A DNA stretch of 64,000 nt from Mycoplasmataceae bacterium. Lineage in GTDB: Bacteria; Bacillota_I; Bacilli_A; Mycoplasmatales; Mycoplasmoidaceae. Under the pieces are notes generated by a model, which had not been told where the DNA came from, made no database searches, and saw nothing but the letters and a program-made list of their open reading frames with translations. The stretch lies in the NCBI GenBank assembly GCA_020024755.1, contig JAHHTH010000004.1:154027-218026 (forward strand). Reading direction: 5' to 3'. The stretch's first letter is position 1; each line of letters opens with the position of its first letter. Positions 22,553 to 33,457 of the stretch are shown one piece after another. The translations under genes were made by a program, and so were the position numbers.

Positions 22553-23470
22553 ATGAGATTTTTTGATATTATTATTCCTTCTTATAATTCAGATAAATTA
22601 TTAACTAGATGTATTGAATCTATAAGTGATGATGTATTTAAAATATCAAATGTCATTGTTGTGGATGATGGTTCAAAAGTTGATCAAAGTAAGTTTATTC
22701 CAAAAAACAAACTCAATAAAATTGTTTTTGTAAAACAAAACAACTCAGGACCTAGTGGAGCAAGAAACACAGGAATAAAAGTATGTAAAAATAAGTATAT
22801 TATATTCGTAGACTCAGATGATATTATAGATTCCAACAAACTATTAAATTTACATAAGCAACTTATTACATTGAACATTGAACCAGATTTAATTAGGAAT
22901 GGTTTTATTTGAAAGACACAAAATAAACAAAAATTGATATCTCATAAAAAACCTAAATTATATACAAGCAAAGAGAAATATTTATACAAAAACTTTATTT
23001 GCAATTTATATTATTGATCCTCATGAACACATATATATAAAAGAGAATTTATATTAAGAAATAATTTATTTTTTAAAGATGGGATTATTGCAGAAGATTT
23101 AGAACATACAATTAGATCTTACAGATATTTAAATACAATTTTTACTTCAGATATTGAATATTATATTTATGATAATACAAATGTAAACTCCATAACATAC
23201 CAAAGCACCAAAGATTTATCTGAGAATGTTGTAGAAATTATCAAGCAAAATTATGGAAATAAAGCCAATGATATAGCCTTGAATGACTTTATAAATATTC
23301 TTTATAAGTGGAAAGAAAAATATATTTCTAAGGATAATAGATTCATTAAGAATATTAATTGGAAATTAATGTTAATACCATTTCATTGTTTAAGATACAA
23401 AACTGGTTTTGTTACATCAGCTTATAAGTTGTTTATTCAAGCTCTTAAAAGTAAAAGAAAGGATTATTAA
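22553..23470 (+). CDS. GT2-family glycosyltransferase
   Basis: The product is 305 residues with three TGA-Trp codons. FFDIIIPSYNSDKLLTRCI, VIVVDDGSK, NNSGPSGARNTGI and IIFVDSDDII are the GT2 blocks in order; DSDD is the D-x-D metal site, and IIAEDLEHTIRSYRY carries the E-D catalytic base motif. The C-terminus is basic and may lie on the membrane. The next GT2 gene starts 2 bases after its stop. Confidence 0.85.
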
Positions 23471-23472
23471 TT

Positions 23473-24438
23473 ATGAAAATTTCTGCAATATTACCATTTT
23501 ATAAATTAGAACCATGATTACTTCAAAGATGTATAGATTCTATTTGCTCTCAAAACTACAAGGATTGAGAATGTATCATAGTAGATGATGGTTCTCCAGA
23601 AAGATTAGATTTAAAATCATATAATTTGTGGGGCTATGACAAAAAATTTAAACTCATAAGAACTGTAAATCAAGGAAGACCTCAAGCTAGAAATACAGGT
23701 TTTTTGAATTCTACAGGTGATTTAATATGATTCATAGATCCTGATGATTATATTAGACCATTAGTTGCATTTGACAAAATTATCAAAATGTTCAAATCCA
23801 ATGATGTTGATATTGTAAATTTTAGTTTTTATGAATTCACTGATTTTGAAAAATCAGAATCAAAAAATAAGTACACTGGTATAGTTGGGAATAATTCAGA
23901 ACTTGATATTACTTTACTTAATGGTTGAAGAACTGAATGAAGAAATGTATATAAAAGAAAATTCTTATTAGAAAATAAAATAATGCACCAAAAATACAAA
24001 ACAATATACGAAGATGTATATTGGGATTTATTAGTAAAAACATATGTGAAAAGTATTTATCTCTCTGATGAATTTCTATATTTCTATGATAGAAGAAGAC
24101 ACACAAGTATTACAAATACAAAAATGGGTACAAAAAAAATTCAGAATATATTTAGTGTCAATATCACAGAAGCTTATCAATATATAAAACCAGATAGTGA
24201 TTCATTATTTTATCTTCATTTGATTTATTATTTTGCTTCACTTCCATATTTAAAAGATAAGGAAATAAAGAAGAACATTGTTCACTATTTTAAATTAAAT
24301 AAACAAATTAAATTATCCTGAAAGAAAAAAATTTCACTATTTATTATTAGATCTTATATATTGACACTATTTTACAAATTTACTTTACCACCAACAGTTT
24401 ATATATTAACAATCTTGAAACATAAGATAAATTCATAA
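23473..24438 (+). CDS. GT2-family glycosyltransferase
   Basis: The product is 321 residues. ISAILPFYKLEPWLLQRCID, CIIVDDGSPE, VNQGRPQARNTGFLNS and LIWFIDPDDYI match GT2 enzymes; here the metal motif reads D-P-D-D. YEDVYWDLLVKTY supplies the catalytic E-D. The C-terminal 40 residues are hydrophobic and basic. It follows the previous GT2 gene directly and closes the glycan locus; the next genes are TIR-like. Confidence 0.85.
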
Positions 24439-24803
24439 TTTCAGTCCGTTAATTGAATTGTGTTACATACAAATAATTTTGGTTTGTTTAATTTGATAGA
24501 GTTAATAACATTTGTTGCATTCAATGGATTTAATGCAGAAAAAATGTTTAATAAATTAAAAGGAAAATTATCTAACGAAGGCAATTTCATTAAGTGCAGA
24601 TGCTGTTGTTAATACAAAATATTACCAGTATGTTCTGGAACTACTTATACAGCTATTGGTACAGTTGTTAGATATAAAAAAGATTAGAATAATATGAAAT
24701 AACTTTTAGTAATGTAATAAATGTATATTTTAATTTATATGTATTTATATGTATTTTACTTCTAATAGGTCTTTGGATTATAATAATTTTTAGAGGGTTT
24801 ATT
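24439..24803 (+). other. Gap with a possible degraded ORF
   Basis: One frame through 24510-24687 reads as protein-like sequence (FVAFNGFNAEKMFNKLKG, then PVCSGTTYTAIGTV) but is broken by an in-frame TAA near 24611. It could be the remnant of a gene at the edge of the accessory island. The rest is AT-rich. Confidence 0.25.
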
Positions 24804-25367
24804 ATGGCAAAATCAACATGTTTTATTTCATATTCTCATGAGAAACAGAATAAAAAGAAATTTAATGCCTTATGTAATATGATAAATAATTCCAAAAAAT
24901 TGGATAATTATTCTGAAAGAGATGATAAATCAAAACTAACTGATGAATCTATTTGATCTTATTTATATAAAAGAATATCTGGTGCAACTATTACAATTGT
25001 ATTACTTACAAGAGACCTATTCTATGAAAATAAAGATAAGATAAATTATAAGAGGGGGAGTTTTTTAGAATCAGGATGAATATACAATGAGATTTGTGCC
25101 TCACTTAAAAACAAAAAGAATAATAGTTTAAATGGAATTATATGTGTATTCGATGAAGCTGTTGAAAAAATAATAGTTGATGGAAATAATATTATTTTAG
25201 ATAGACTTCCAGAAATTCTTGCAATGAATGCAGAATATATTGTTTGAGCTAGATATGATGATTTTATGAACAATCATTTATCATACATTAATTCATCTAA
25301 ACAAAAACGTCTTAACCAAATAAAATTGACAAAATACAAAATCAATTACGGATTACACAAGAGGTAG
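24804..25367 (+). CDS. TIR-like protein (DUF1863/ThsB type), copy 1
   Basis: The product is 187 residues. It starts MAKSTCFISYSHE, the F-I-S-Y/F-S strand that opens TIR folds. YSERDDKSKLTDESIW, ISGATITIVLLTRDLF and SGWIYNEICASLKNK follow; the Glu in YNEI is the expected catalytic position. This order matches the MTH538-type TIR-like family (DUF1863) to which Thoeris ThsB belongs; ThsB proteins make NAD-derived signals on phage infection. Two more copies lie nearby (25487, 26638). No SIR2 or macro-domain ThsA is seen. AGAGGG precedes the ATG. Confidence 0.75.
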
Positions 25368-25486
25368 AAAATGATTGATAAATTTCTGTCAATTTTAATA
25401 GTTTATGAGTGATATTAATTTATTGATAGATAACTAAATAACTTGAAATTTAAATGATATATAACTATTAAAGAGGTATTTAATTT

Positions 25487-26029
25487 ATGGCTACAACATG
25501 TTTCATTTCATATTCTCATGATAATATCAATAAAGAAAAAGTAACAAAAATTTCAAACATAGTTAATGGCTCTTCGAAGCTAATTAATTTTTCTGAAAGA
25601 GAAGATAAATCTATGTATTCAGAAGAAACTATATGAAAATATTTGCATGATAGAATTGCAGGATCAACATGCACTATTTTGTTCCTCACTGAGGATTTAC
25701 TAACATATAATAATTACAAGTTAGGATATGTTAGAAATAATTTTATTGAATCAGGATGAGTTTATAATGAGATATCTGCCTCATTAAGGGATTGAAAAGA
25801 TAATAGAATAAATGGAATCGTTTGTGTAGTAGAAGATCATCTTGCTAGTTATATTGCAGATTCTTCAGGCAAAATTGATGAGAACAAACTTCATGAAATA
25901 CTTGCTGTCAATTCTGAATATATTGTATGAGTTATGTATAGTGAATTTCTTAAAAATCCACATGAGTTTATTGATATTGCAAAAGCGAAAAGAGATGAAC
26001 AAATAAAGTCGGGGGAATTCCGCCTATAA
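25487..26029 (+). CDS. TIR-like protein (DUF1863/ThsB type), copy 2
   Basis: The product is 180 residues with five TGA-Trp codons. MATTCFISYSHDN, FSEREDKSMYSEETIW, IAGSTCTILFLTEDLL and SGWVYNEISASLRDWKDN align block by block with copies 1 and 3, the SGWVYNEI segment holding the likely catalytic Glu. AAGAGG is the Shine-Dalgarno. It lies 119 bases after copy 1 on the same strand and converges with the membrane-protein/TIR pair. The divergence between copies suggests distinct trigger recognition or different partners, which is inference. Confidence 0.75.
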
Positions 26030-26083
26030 AATAGTTTATGATCTTCATTCTAGATAATCAATGCTAATTATAGATTAAACAAA

Positions 26084-26111
26084 TTAATAGTATCTTTTCA
26101 GATACTATTAA
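26084..26111. terminator. Bidirectional hairpin between convergent units
   Basis: A perfect 11-bp stem, TTAATAGTATC / GATACTATTAA, with a 6-base loop. On the minus strand it is followed by a short T-rich run, so it can end the membrane-protein operon; it also lies after TIR copy 2. Confidence 0.6.
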
Positions 26112-26131
26112 GAATTAGATAACAAGATAAT

Positions 26132-26629
26132 CTATCTTATTAATATTGTTATTATTAAGGCAACAATGTCAATTGCTAAAATATTGATTCATAGTAGGCT
26201 AACTCAAGATTTATATTTTTTTATTCTAAATTTAAAGCTTCCATTTGCCTTTTCCTTTAATTGTTTTTTAGATTGAATGTAGTTTATTGAAGCTATTTCT
26301 TTTCAAGGATTTTCTTTATTGCATAATTCTTCTAAATTTATTTCAAGTAGATTATTATATATGTTGACAAAAACTCTTTCATTATTTAAGTTTACTGCAA
26401 AGCAATAGAACATCACAATTGTTGTTAATACCATAATCCCAGCAATTGTGATTCTTGCATAGTTTATCATATTCAATGAAAAAATTAAAGGCAATAATAT
26501 CCCAGAGATAATCAGGTTAATTGATAAAAGAGTATAACCTATATTCGATAATCTTGTAATTGTAGATTGAATATTATTTAGTCTGTTAATGTGAAAATTA
26601 CTAATTTGTTCTATGTCATGTTTCTTCAT
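26132..26629 (-). CDS. Small three-helix membrane protein linked to TIR gene (candidate effector)
   Basis: The product is 165 residues. Two adjacent membrane helices (about residues 30-54 and 60-82) follow a helical N-terminal part, and a third hydrophobic segment ends the protein (LLWINILAIDIVALIITILI). The paired helices after a coiled N-terminus recall SLATT-type or other two-helix effector proteins found with immune sensors, but no diagnostic motif is visible. It begins 9 bases after the stop of TIR copy 3 and is surely co-transcribed with it. In a TIR system it could be the effector gated by the TIR-made nucleotide; this is a hypothesis. Confidence 0.6.
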
Positions 26630-26637
26630 GTGTTTAC

Positions 26638-27249
26638 CTATCTATTATGAAAATCATATTTTATTCAATATGTATTATTTTTTATATGATCATCTCTTTT
26701 TCTTCTTGCATCATCCAATCAGCTATCTGTTTTTTGCATAAATTGTTCATATGTACAGACAGTTATGAAACTAGTCGTTGGATTATACTTACAATTATCT
26801 ATTGATGCACCTACTTCTCTAACGCCTTTCATATTATTTATATTTGCATTAATTATTTCTCTTTCATGTTTATATAAACTATTTTTATATGATTTATTTG
26901 ATGTGCAATCTACAATAAGCAAACCATTTATTCTGTTATTATCTCAGTCCCTTAGGGAACATGATATTTCTTTATATACCCAACCTGATGACATAAAATC
27001 ATTACCTGGTAATAATTTATGTCTATTTGTCGATATTAAATCATCTGTAAGCAATAAAACAGTTACTGAAGAACCTTTGATTCTATTCTGTAAATATTTT
27101 CATATTGTTTCATCTGAACAATGAGATCTATCAACTTTTTCACTATAATCATATGCCAATCCCTTTTCCGTCATATGAGATACAACTCTATCTTTTAATT
27201 TTTCATTTTCATTTGTGAACGAAAATGATATGAATGTGTTATTAGCCAT
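26638..27249 (-). CDS. TIR-like protein (DUF1863/ThsB type), copy 3
   Basis: The product is 203 residues. MANNTFISFSFTNENEK, YSEKVDRSHCSDETIW, IKGSSVTVLLLTDDLI and SGWVYKEISCSLRDWDNN correspond to the blocks in copies 1 and 2; the Glu in YKEI is the presumed catalytic residue. The C-terminal part is longer and basic (RRKRDDHIKNN). A good Shine-Dalgarno (AAGGAG) lies 7 bases before the ATG. It forms an operon with the membrane protein downstream, the only TIR copy with a direct partner. Confidence 0.75.
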
Positions 27250-27538
27250 AAATACTCCTTTAATAAATACTATTTATTTTCTAAATATACAATTTGCTAG
27301 ATAATTATTACTAATACTTAAAATGTGCTTAATATATTATTTTCTTAATTTAGATTTAATGATTAATAAAAATTATCCTATTTAATTCTATATTAACATA
27401 TTACAAAATTGTTTAAATTCACTAAAGCTTTGATAATAGTTTAAATTTGCTAAAGCATCTTTTGAAAGTTTTAAAATCTATTATGTATTAATATCATAAA
27501 AATCATATTTTAGATACATAAGTGGTATTCTAATATGT

Positions 27539-28192
27539 ATGGAAGATTTTATTGATAAATTTGAAGCAATAAGTAAAAAATCATATTTAGAAGAAAATGA
27601 TGAATATGTTAAACACATAGAGGTAGGCTTAAAACAAATTGATAAACTATCAAATATTTTATTACCCTATGAAATAAATGTAAAAGCACAATCATGATAT
27701 AAAAACATTGTTGAACTCCACTTGAAAGATGCTTACAAATTCTATGAAGATTGTAAACGCAATGACATTAATATTGCAAAAAGTAATGATATATGAATTA
27801 GAAAAAATTTTAAGAGTTTTATGTCTGAAGTTGAAAAATTTACTAAATTCTTTGTTAAATCATGTTCTGAAGAAAATGCTAATGATTTTTGTAAAGCAAT
27901 TGATTCTATTAAAAAAGTAGTTAATAGTAATATTGATATATTTCCTTGTGACATACAAATGAATGAAACTATTGAATGTATATGCAATCAATTACACCAT
28001 TGAAGACAAGTGTACAATAAAAATAAACATGAATCAGATCATATGGATAATGTATATTATTTTAATAACAATAAAGATACATTAAATATTGTTGGTGCAA
28101 GTGTATTAGAATATGTTTCTGATAGTATTTACCAAATTATAATGCCGTTGCTATTCATTTTAGTTCAGATAAAAGAAAGACAAGATAAATAG
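27539..28192 (+). CDS. Hypothetical helical protein beside the TIR cluster
   Basis: The product is 217 residues with three TGA-Trp codons. It looks mostly alpha-helical and acidic, with no membrane segment and no motif I recognise; HHWRQVYNKNKHESDHMDN is a His-rich central stretch that could bind a metal or act as a nuclease motif, but this is weak. TATTCT with an extended TGG ends 7 bases before the ATG, and there is no Shine-Dalgarno. It is divergent from TIR copy 3 and could belong to the same system. Confidence 0.5.
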
Positions 28193-28288
28193 TTTTATTA
28201 TTTAAACACAATAAAGAATAATGTGAAATTTTAAACAAAATAAAGAAATGGACTATATGATGAAACAAGAAATATAATTCAATCTGTT

Positions 28289-28765
28289 ATGGAAAAAGAT
28301 ATTAGGAGTTGTAGTTATGTTGAACCTAATAATGATAATATAAAATATCTAGACATACACTATAGAGAATTTAGATGGGAAGGGGATACACTTGTAGATT
28401 CTTCGGATGATGTAATAAGTTCTATGCGTGATAATGATGGGCAGATACCTGATGAATTTTTTTCGAAAAGGAACAAACAATTACAATATTTTTATATTGG
28501 TCAGGAAAAAACAAAAAACAATTTTATATATTAATTTAAATGGTTTGCACACTTTTTCATCAATTTCCAATTAGAGGATGCAAATGAAGATGCTGATAAT
28601 TCAATCGACATAAACTGAGAAAACATTGATGAGGTTAATATTAAAAAAATTCTAGATGATTTTTATGAGAAAGTATTAATAATTATTTCTGGATTATTAA
28701 AAGATGATAATACTATGTTTTTAATGATGATGAAAAGTGAACTATCTAAGCAATATAACAAATAA
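28289..28765 (+). pseudogene. Broken ORF
   Basis: A frame starting MEKDIRSCSYVEP runs to a TAA at 28532-28534 and continues in the same frame as protein-like sequence (FINFQLEDANEDADN) to a second TAA at 28763-28765. Removing one stop would give about 158 residues. I recognise no family. The rest of the 28193-28960 gap is AT-rich apart from the operator before the next gene. Confidence 0.35.
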
Positions 28766-28892
28766 TGCAACTAATGTGAATAAACAGGAACTAAATGATA
28801 GCAATTTTGAAATATAGCTTCTGGAGAATCTATACATTTCAAGCAGAATTATATTGATAACAATATATTAGGTGAATATGAGATATTATTAC

Positions 28893-28930
28893 TTTACAAA
28901 AAATGTAAAATACTTTACAAAATTTGTAAA
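28893..28930. promoter_or_regulatory. Tandem palindromic operator of the HTH-OLD operon
   Basis: Two 17-bp palindromes lie in tandem: TTTACAAAAAATGTAAA (28893-28909) and TTTACAAAATTTGTAAA (28914-28930). Their centres are 21 bp apart, two helical turns, so two repressor dimers could bind one DNA face. An extended -10 (TGTGTTATAGT) follows at once, so binding would block the promoter of the downstream HTH gene. Confidence 0.75.
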
Positions 28931-28960
28931 ATATGTGTTATAGTATTTTTGGAGTGTACC

Positions 28961-29410
28961 ATGGACTTAAAAAGAAGATTAAGTGATTTACATCTAGGAA
29001 TTACTGAATTATCAGAATACATTCATATTTCTAGACCTACATTGTATAAGTTCATTTCATTATATGATTCAAATAATAAAAAAGATGTTCCTAACAACAT
29101 TACTAAATTGTTTGATTTTATAATGAAAAATGAGCTAATAGGTAAAAATAATGTAATCAATTATATTTTCAATGAAATTTTATTAATCCGTAAGAATGAT
29201 AATGAATTAATTAATCAATTAGTTTTTTTTGATAAGAATTCAAAAAAATATAAATTCATTGAGCATATAGTTTCGCATAATAACATGGACTCCATAGTTT
29301 ACTTTTTGGTTGATATTATAAACATTAGTTCTAAAACTAAAAGATCTGATAGTGAAAAAAAGAAATTAGATATCTACGAAGAAATACTAAATGAAATTAA
29401 AGAGGGGTAA
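28961..29410 (+). CDS. HTH transcriptional regulator (likely autorepressor)
   Basis: The product is 149 residues. Residues ~5-35 read LSDLHLGITELSEYIHISRP followed by TLYKFISLYD, a helix-turn-helix of the type found in Xre/TetR-like regulators. The remainder is helical. The ATG at 28961 follows TGGAG at proper spacing; the TTG 12 bases upstream is not needed. It sits under the tandem palindrome and 6 bases before the OLD-family gene, so it probably represses the pair. Confidence 0.65.
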   Translation: MDLKRRLSDLHLGITELSEYIHISRPTLYKFISLYDSNNKKDVPNNITKLFDFIMKNELIGKNNVINYIFNEILLIRKNDNELINQLVFFDKNSKKYKFIEHIVSHNNMDSIVYFLVDIINISSKTKRSDSEKKKLDIYEEILNEIKEG

Positions 29411-29416
29411 TTTATT

Positions 29417-31261
29417 ATGAAGTTTAAAACAAGTAAGTTTATATTCAAAAATTTTAGAAATATTGGAATTAAAAGAGAAGAGTATTTTAATATTGGAAAT
29501 TATTCTGAAGGATGTGGAAATAAAAATGGTGATTTGGTCATTATAATTGGAGCAAATAATACCGGTAAATCAAACATTATAGATGGGATTTTTAAGTTTG
29601 CAAATAATGCAATTGATATTAATAGAGATAAAACAAATTTAGATTTTGATGAAGATAGAAAGAATATATCTATAGATTTTGAGAATAGCAAAACTCAAAT
29701 AAAAAACTGCAACAACAAGATCGATATTATTAGTAATGATAATAAAGAACGTCTTGAATTACTAAAAAAAGAGTTCATAGAAATTGCAAGAGAAAAATTT
29801 TCTAAAGAAGAATTTGAATGTATGAAAATGTATATACCTAATGAGTCACTAGATGGTTTCCTTGATGTAGTTCAAAATATTGGATATTCTTTGAGCATTA
29901 ATTGTGGGTACTTTGGAGGTCCTTATAGTTATCGCTACAATAATATTTCAATTAACAAAACTAATTTGTCAGAATTTTCTTCCTTTACTAGCAATTTTAG
30001 AAAACTATATGATAGTGTTAAAAACAAAAAAATTCCTTTTAAAGTATTAAAATATAGCGATCAAAACCAATTTAGTAATTCAGATTTAAGAATATCATTA
30101 GATGCAGCATATATAAAGCAAAACAATTTTTGAAGAAACTTATTTGCAAAAATTGATTTTAATGTTGAGGAACTACAAAATTCAGCACAAACTGCTACTA
30201 CTCAGACTAATTATGGAATCCTTGAAAAACAAGAAGCAAAGATTAATAAATTATTAGAAAATAAAGTATCAAAAAAATTTAATAAATTATATACATTTGG
30301 AAAAACAAATTATGAATTTAAAGTTAGAATAGAAAGCAATAATATTAATTTGTTAATATATGAAAATAATGAACCTATTACGCTAGAATATCAATCCACA
30401 GGATTCAAGTGATTCTTCACACTTTACTTTAATAACATTTTAGAAACTTTAACTAATGGAGATATTTTACTACTAGATGAACCAGGAGTTTATCTTCATG
30501 CTAACGGACAAATTGAATTAAGAAAGTTTCTTAAGCAATTAGCTAAAGAAAAAGACATTAATATAATACTGACAACTCATTCTCCATTCATGATTGATTT
30601 AGATTATCTGGATGAAATTAGAACTGTAACTAAAGTGAATGGCTGTATTAAAATCAATAATAAATTTTCTCTAATTGATATTCCAAATCCCGATGAAAGT
30701 GATGATCCAGATAGTATAGATGTATTAAATGAAATTAAGTCAGCTTTAACTATTAGTAAAAATGTGTTATTCAAGGAAGAATCTAAAGTATTCTTTGTTG
30801 AAGGTATTACAGACTATAACTATTTAACTGGAATGAAACAAATATTAGGGGAAGAGTATAAAGATTTAATCTTTCTTCCGATAAATGGTTTAGGTAAAGA
30901 TAAGAAGCAACAACAATTGATAATTGAAAAAATAGTTAAATTATGAAAATATGAACCAATTATTTTAACAGATTCAGATGGTGAAAATGGGGTTGGTAAA
31001 AAATTCAAAAAATTAGTAGAAGAACTAAAAGCAGGATTAACAGTTTTGAATCTTGATGATTTGGTTGAATCTTTCAGTGGCACAATTGAAGATGTATTCT
31101 CTGAGAATGATAGAAAAAGAATATGCTTTGATAGTGAAGGAAAATTACAAAAAACATTTAATGCATCTGCATCATTTAAAAAATATGCTGATTCACTTCA
31201 ATTAGAAGAAGAAACTATTAATAACTTTAAAAAAATATTTGATAGTTTAATGTTACAGTAA
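29417..31261 (+). CDS. OLD-family ATP-dependent nuclease (AAA + Toprim)
   Basis: The product is 614 residues with three TGA-Trp codons. Walker A GANNTGKS sits at residues ~45-52. EYQSTGFKWFFTLYFNN is the signature region, LLLDEPGVYLHANGQ is Walker B with the D-loop, and TTHSPFMID the switch. The C-terminal Toprim domain has the conserved Glu in FVEGITDYNYL and the D-x-D in ILTDSDGENG. This is the single-gene OLD layout, which in phage P2 and several defence systems acts as a DNA nuclease. No UvrD-like GajB gene is adjacent, so it is not Gabija. A Shine-Dalgarno (AGAGGGG) precedes the ATG. Confidence 0.85.
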
Positions 31262-31358
31262 GAAGTCTAATAACTCTACATATTTAATATCTTTGAGCAT
31301 TTCCCGATTTGTGTATAATATTTATGTAGTGTCCTCATTTAAAACCGAGCGAACAACG

Positions 31359-31386
31359 AATAAAGCTGGAGCAATCCAGCTTTATT
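31359..31386. terminator. Hairpin terminator
   Basis: An 11-bp perfect stem, AATAAAGCTGG / CCAGCTTTATT, with a 6-base loop, lies about 100 bases after the OLD gene and downstream of the convergent MATE gene. The A- and T-rich flanks suit termination in both directions. The rest of 31262-31561 holds nothing I recognise; the GC-richer GTGTCCTCATTTAAAACC just before it could be a mobile-element end. Confidence 0.6.
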
Positions 31387-31561
31387 CTGTTTATATAGAA
31401 GGTTTCACTTATATCTCAAAATAGTTAGTTCAAAATATGTAGAAACATTACAATCACACTATATTCAACTCCAAAGATTATGCGATAAAAATAGCAAGCT
31501 AAAAGCAAATAGCTTATGAATCTTTATCTCAAACCATTAATAAACTGTAAAAAATAAATGG

Positions 31562-33022
31562 TTATCTTTTAATATTAAAATCATTTTTTCTAGATGATGG
31601 TATAAATTTATTTTTGAATTGTTGTATCTTGTATTTAATAAATTTATCATATTTAATTACAATTCAGTATAAAATAACATCCACAATAAAATCAACTAAT
31701 AATCCGAATCCAAACATTAAAGCTATTGATTCGAGTGATGGGATTCATGCACCAGTCTTATAACAAATATAGTAAATTGGATAGAAGATTAAATTTACTA
31801 TTATAGTCTGAAGCAAAAAAATACCAATTCTACCTTCTGCAATGAATCATGCATCTAATGGTGAACTTAAAGCATAACAAATATAGAAAGCGAATAGTAA
31901 CATGATAATCTTATAGACAGAAGAAGCATCATCTACATTCATAATAGTGTGAATAAATGGTTTATATGCAGGAATAGTAATAGCTCAAATTAAAATAAAG
32001 ACAAGTGTTAAACCATAGTAGAATGTCATTTTATAATTTCTATCTTTTATAGGGTCATCAAAGATAACTTGAGAAGCATATGTTTCTTTTATGAACAGAG
32101 ATAGCATTGTAATAGGCATTAACATTCATGTTCAAATAAAACTATTGGCTACTCAGTAAGTTCCTTGTTCTCCAACTAGTGCCATCATTTTGATGATCAT
32201 ATATGAAAATACCACATTCCTAATAAGAGTTTCGGCTCCAGCTAACAGAAAGTTTTTAAAATATAGAATAATATTCGATTTGTTAAATAAGAAACAATTG
32301 TCTAACTTATAAGTAAACATAGCACTGGATGGCAATAAAAAATAAATTATACTAGCTAAAAGAAATAATACACTTGATACTATTGAACTTATTCCAAGAC
32401 CTTTATATTCTAATTTTAATGAGAATGAATTGTCACTTACAATAAATAGGTCTAGCATTGTATTGGAAATTAAATATAAGGCATTGACTATTATACCCAT
32501 TCAAAGATAACCAGGTAATCTCAAAATAGAGAATGAAACAATTAAATAACTAGCAAAGTTAGTTAAGAATATAGCCCAAACTTGATACATCATATATTCA
32601 AGTGACTTGGATCTAGTTATTGAGTCCAGGTTAGCATTATCAAGAATTGGATTTAAGCAAGCAAAGATAATGATGCTAAATAATAAGAAAAGTCCAAAAA
32701 CAATTAAAGTTAATGATGTAAATGAACCCTTTATTTGTTCACTTACATTTTTCTCTTCATCCATCTTATCCTTAATTTTTGATAATCAAAAGAACATTGG
32801 GACAATAATCGCTTCTGTAATTATTTCATAGGCAATATTCAATCATTGTATTTGAGATGCAATAGTATAACTAGAACCATCATTTATATCACCAATAAAG
32901 TATATTCTTACTGTTTGATAGATTGCAGGAATTAAAATTGTTAAAGCAATAATCAAAAATAATTTTCAATTAAAGTTTTTAAGAAATAGTTTTCAATCAT
33001 TTTTATTTAGTTTTATTTTCAT
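31562..33022 (-). CDS. MATE-family efflux/flippase membrane protein
   Basis: The product is 486 residues with about 12 hydrophobic segments and many TGA-Trp codons. The two-bundle arrangement and length fit the MATE family (sodium- or proton-driven drug or metabolite export). The segment RLPGYLWMGIIVNALYLISN resembles the repeated family helix pair. Substrate cannot be told. The ATG at 33022 starts a basic N-terminus (MKIKLNKNDWKLFLKN). It sits inside the accessory island and may be cargo rather than part of a defence unit. Confidence 0.65.
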
Positions 33023-33062
33023 ATAATACACCCTCTTATAATTATATTGGCAACTAATTATT

Positions 33063-33104
33063 TATTTTAAAATAAACACAAGAGATTTTAAAATAAACAC
33101 AAGA
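33063..33104. repeat. Tandem repeat, 21-bp unit, two copies
   Basis: TTTTAAAATAAACACAAGAG recurs at 33063 and 33084, with identical copies just upstream of the MATE gene. It could be a regulator site. Confidence 0.65.
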
Positions 33105-33159
33105 GATTCATAAAACATTATATGTATTAAAATGTGTAACCGCTAATTAGATTTCCTCA

Positions 33160-33340
33160 CCTCTCACTAACGGATTTCCCCACCTAAGGTGCTAGTATAC
33201 ATCCCACAATAAAACTGTCTTGTCCTACTATTTGTATCACTGCTCAAATATAAGTTTATAAAACACGTATAAATAAAAATTTCTCCAACGCACCATAAAG
33301 GAGTTTGGAGAGCCGAGCGTAGATACGAAATCTACAACTA
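33160..33340 (-). ncRNA. Candidate structured RNA in a GC-richer gap
   Basis: In a genome this AT-rich, the gap 33150-33340 is conspicuously richer in G and C and has no ORF. It contains hairpin arms TCTCCAA / TTGGAGA (33283-33313) and GTAGAT / ATCTAC (33320-33336), and a near repeat reading on the minus strand GGTGGGGAAATCC and GGTGAGGAAATC. The strand is uncertain. I cannot match it to RNase P RNA, tmRNA, SRP RNA or a riboswitch. It could also be a mobile-element remnant. Confidence 0.3.
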
Positions 33341-33457
33341 ATGATTTAATTATATAGCAATTTACATAAAATAGACATATATCTTTTTGTCATAAAATGA
33401 ACTATATCTTTTTTATTTGAAACAATAGATTTATTTAGATCACAAATTAAGGTTAAT

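Noticed and set aside
24804..27249. A standard Thoeris system
   Set aside because: No SIR2/SLOG or macro-domain ThsA gene is found in the surrounding 10 kb.
29417..31261. A Gabija system
   Set aside because: Only the GajA-like OLD protein is present; no UvrD-like GajB gene is adjacent.
33320..33336. GTAGAT/ATCTAC hairpin as a Cas12a-type crRNA repeat
   Set aside because: The arms are in the opposite order to Cas12a repeats, there is one copy, and no cas12a gene is present.
33150..33345. RNase P RNA or tmRNA in the GC-rich gap
   Set aside because: I could not find the conserved core of either; kept only as an unnamed RNA candidate.
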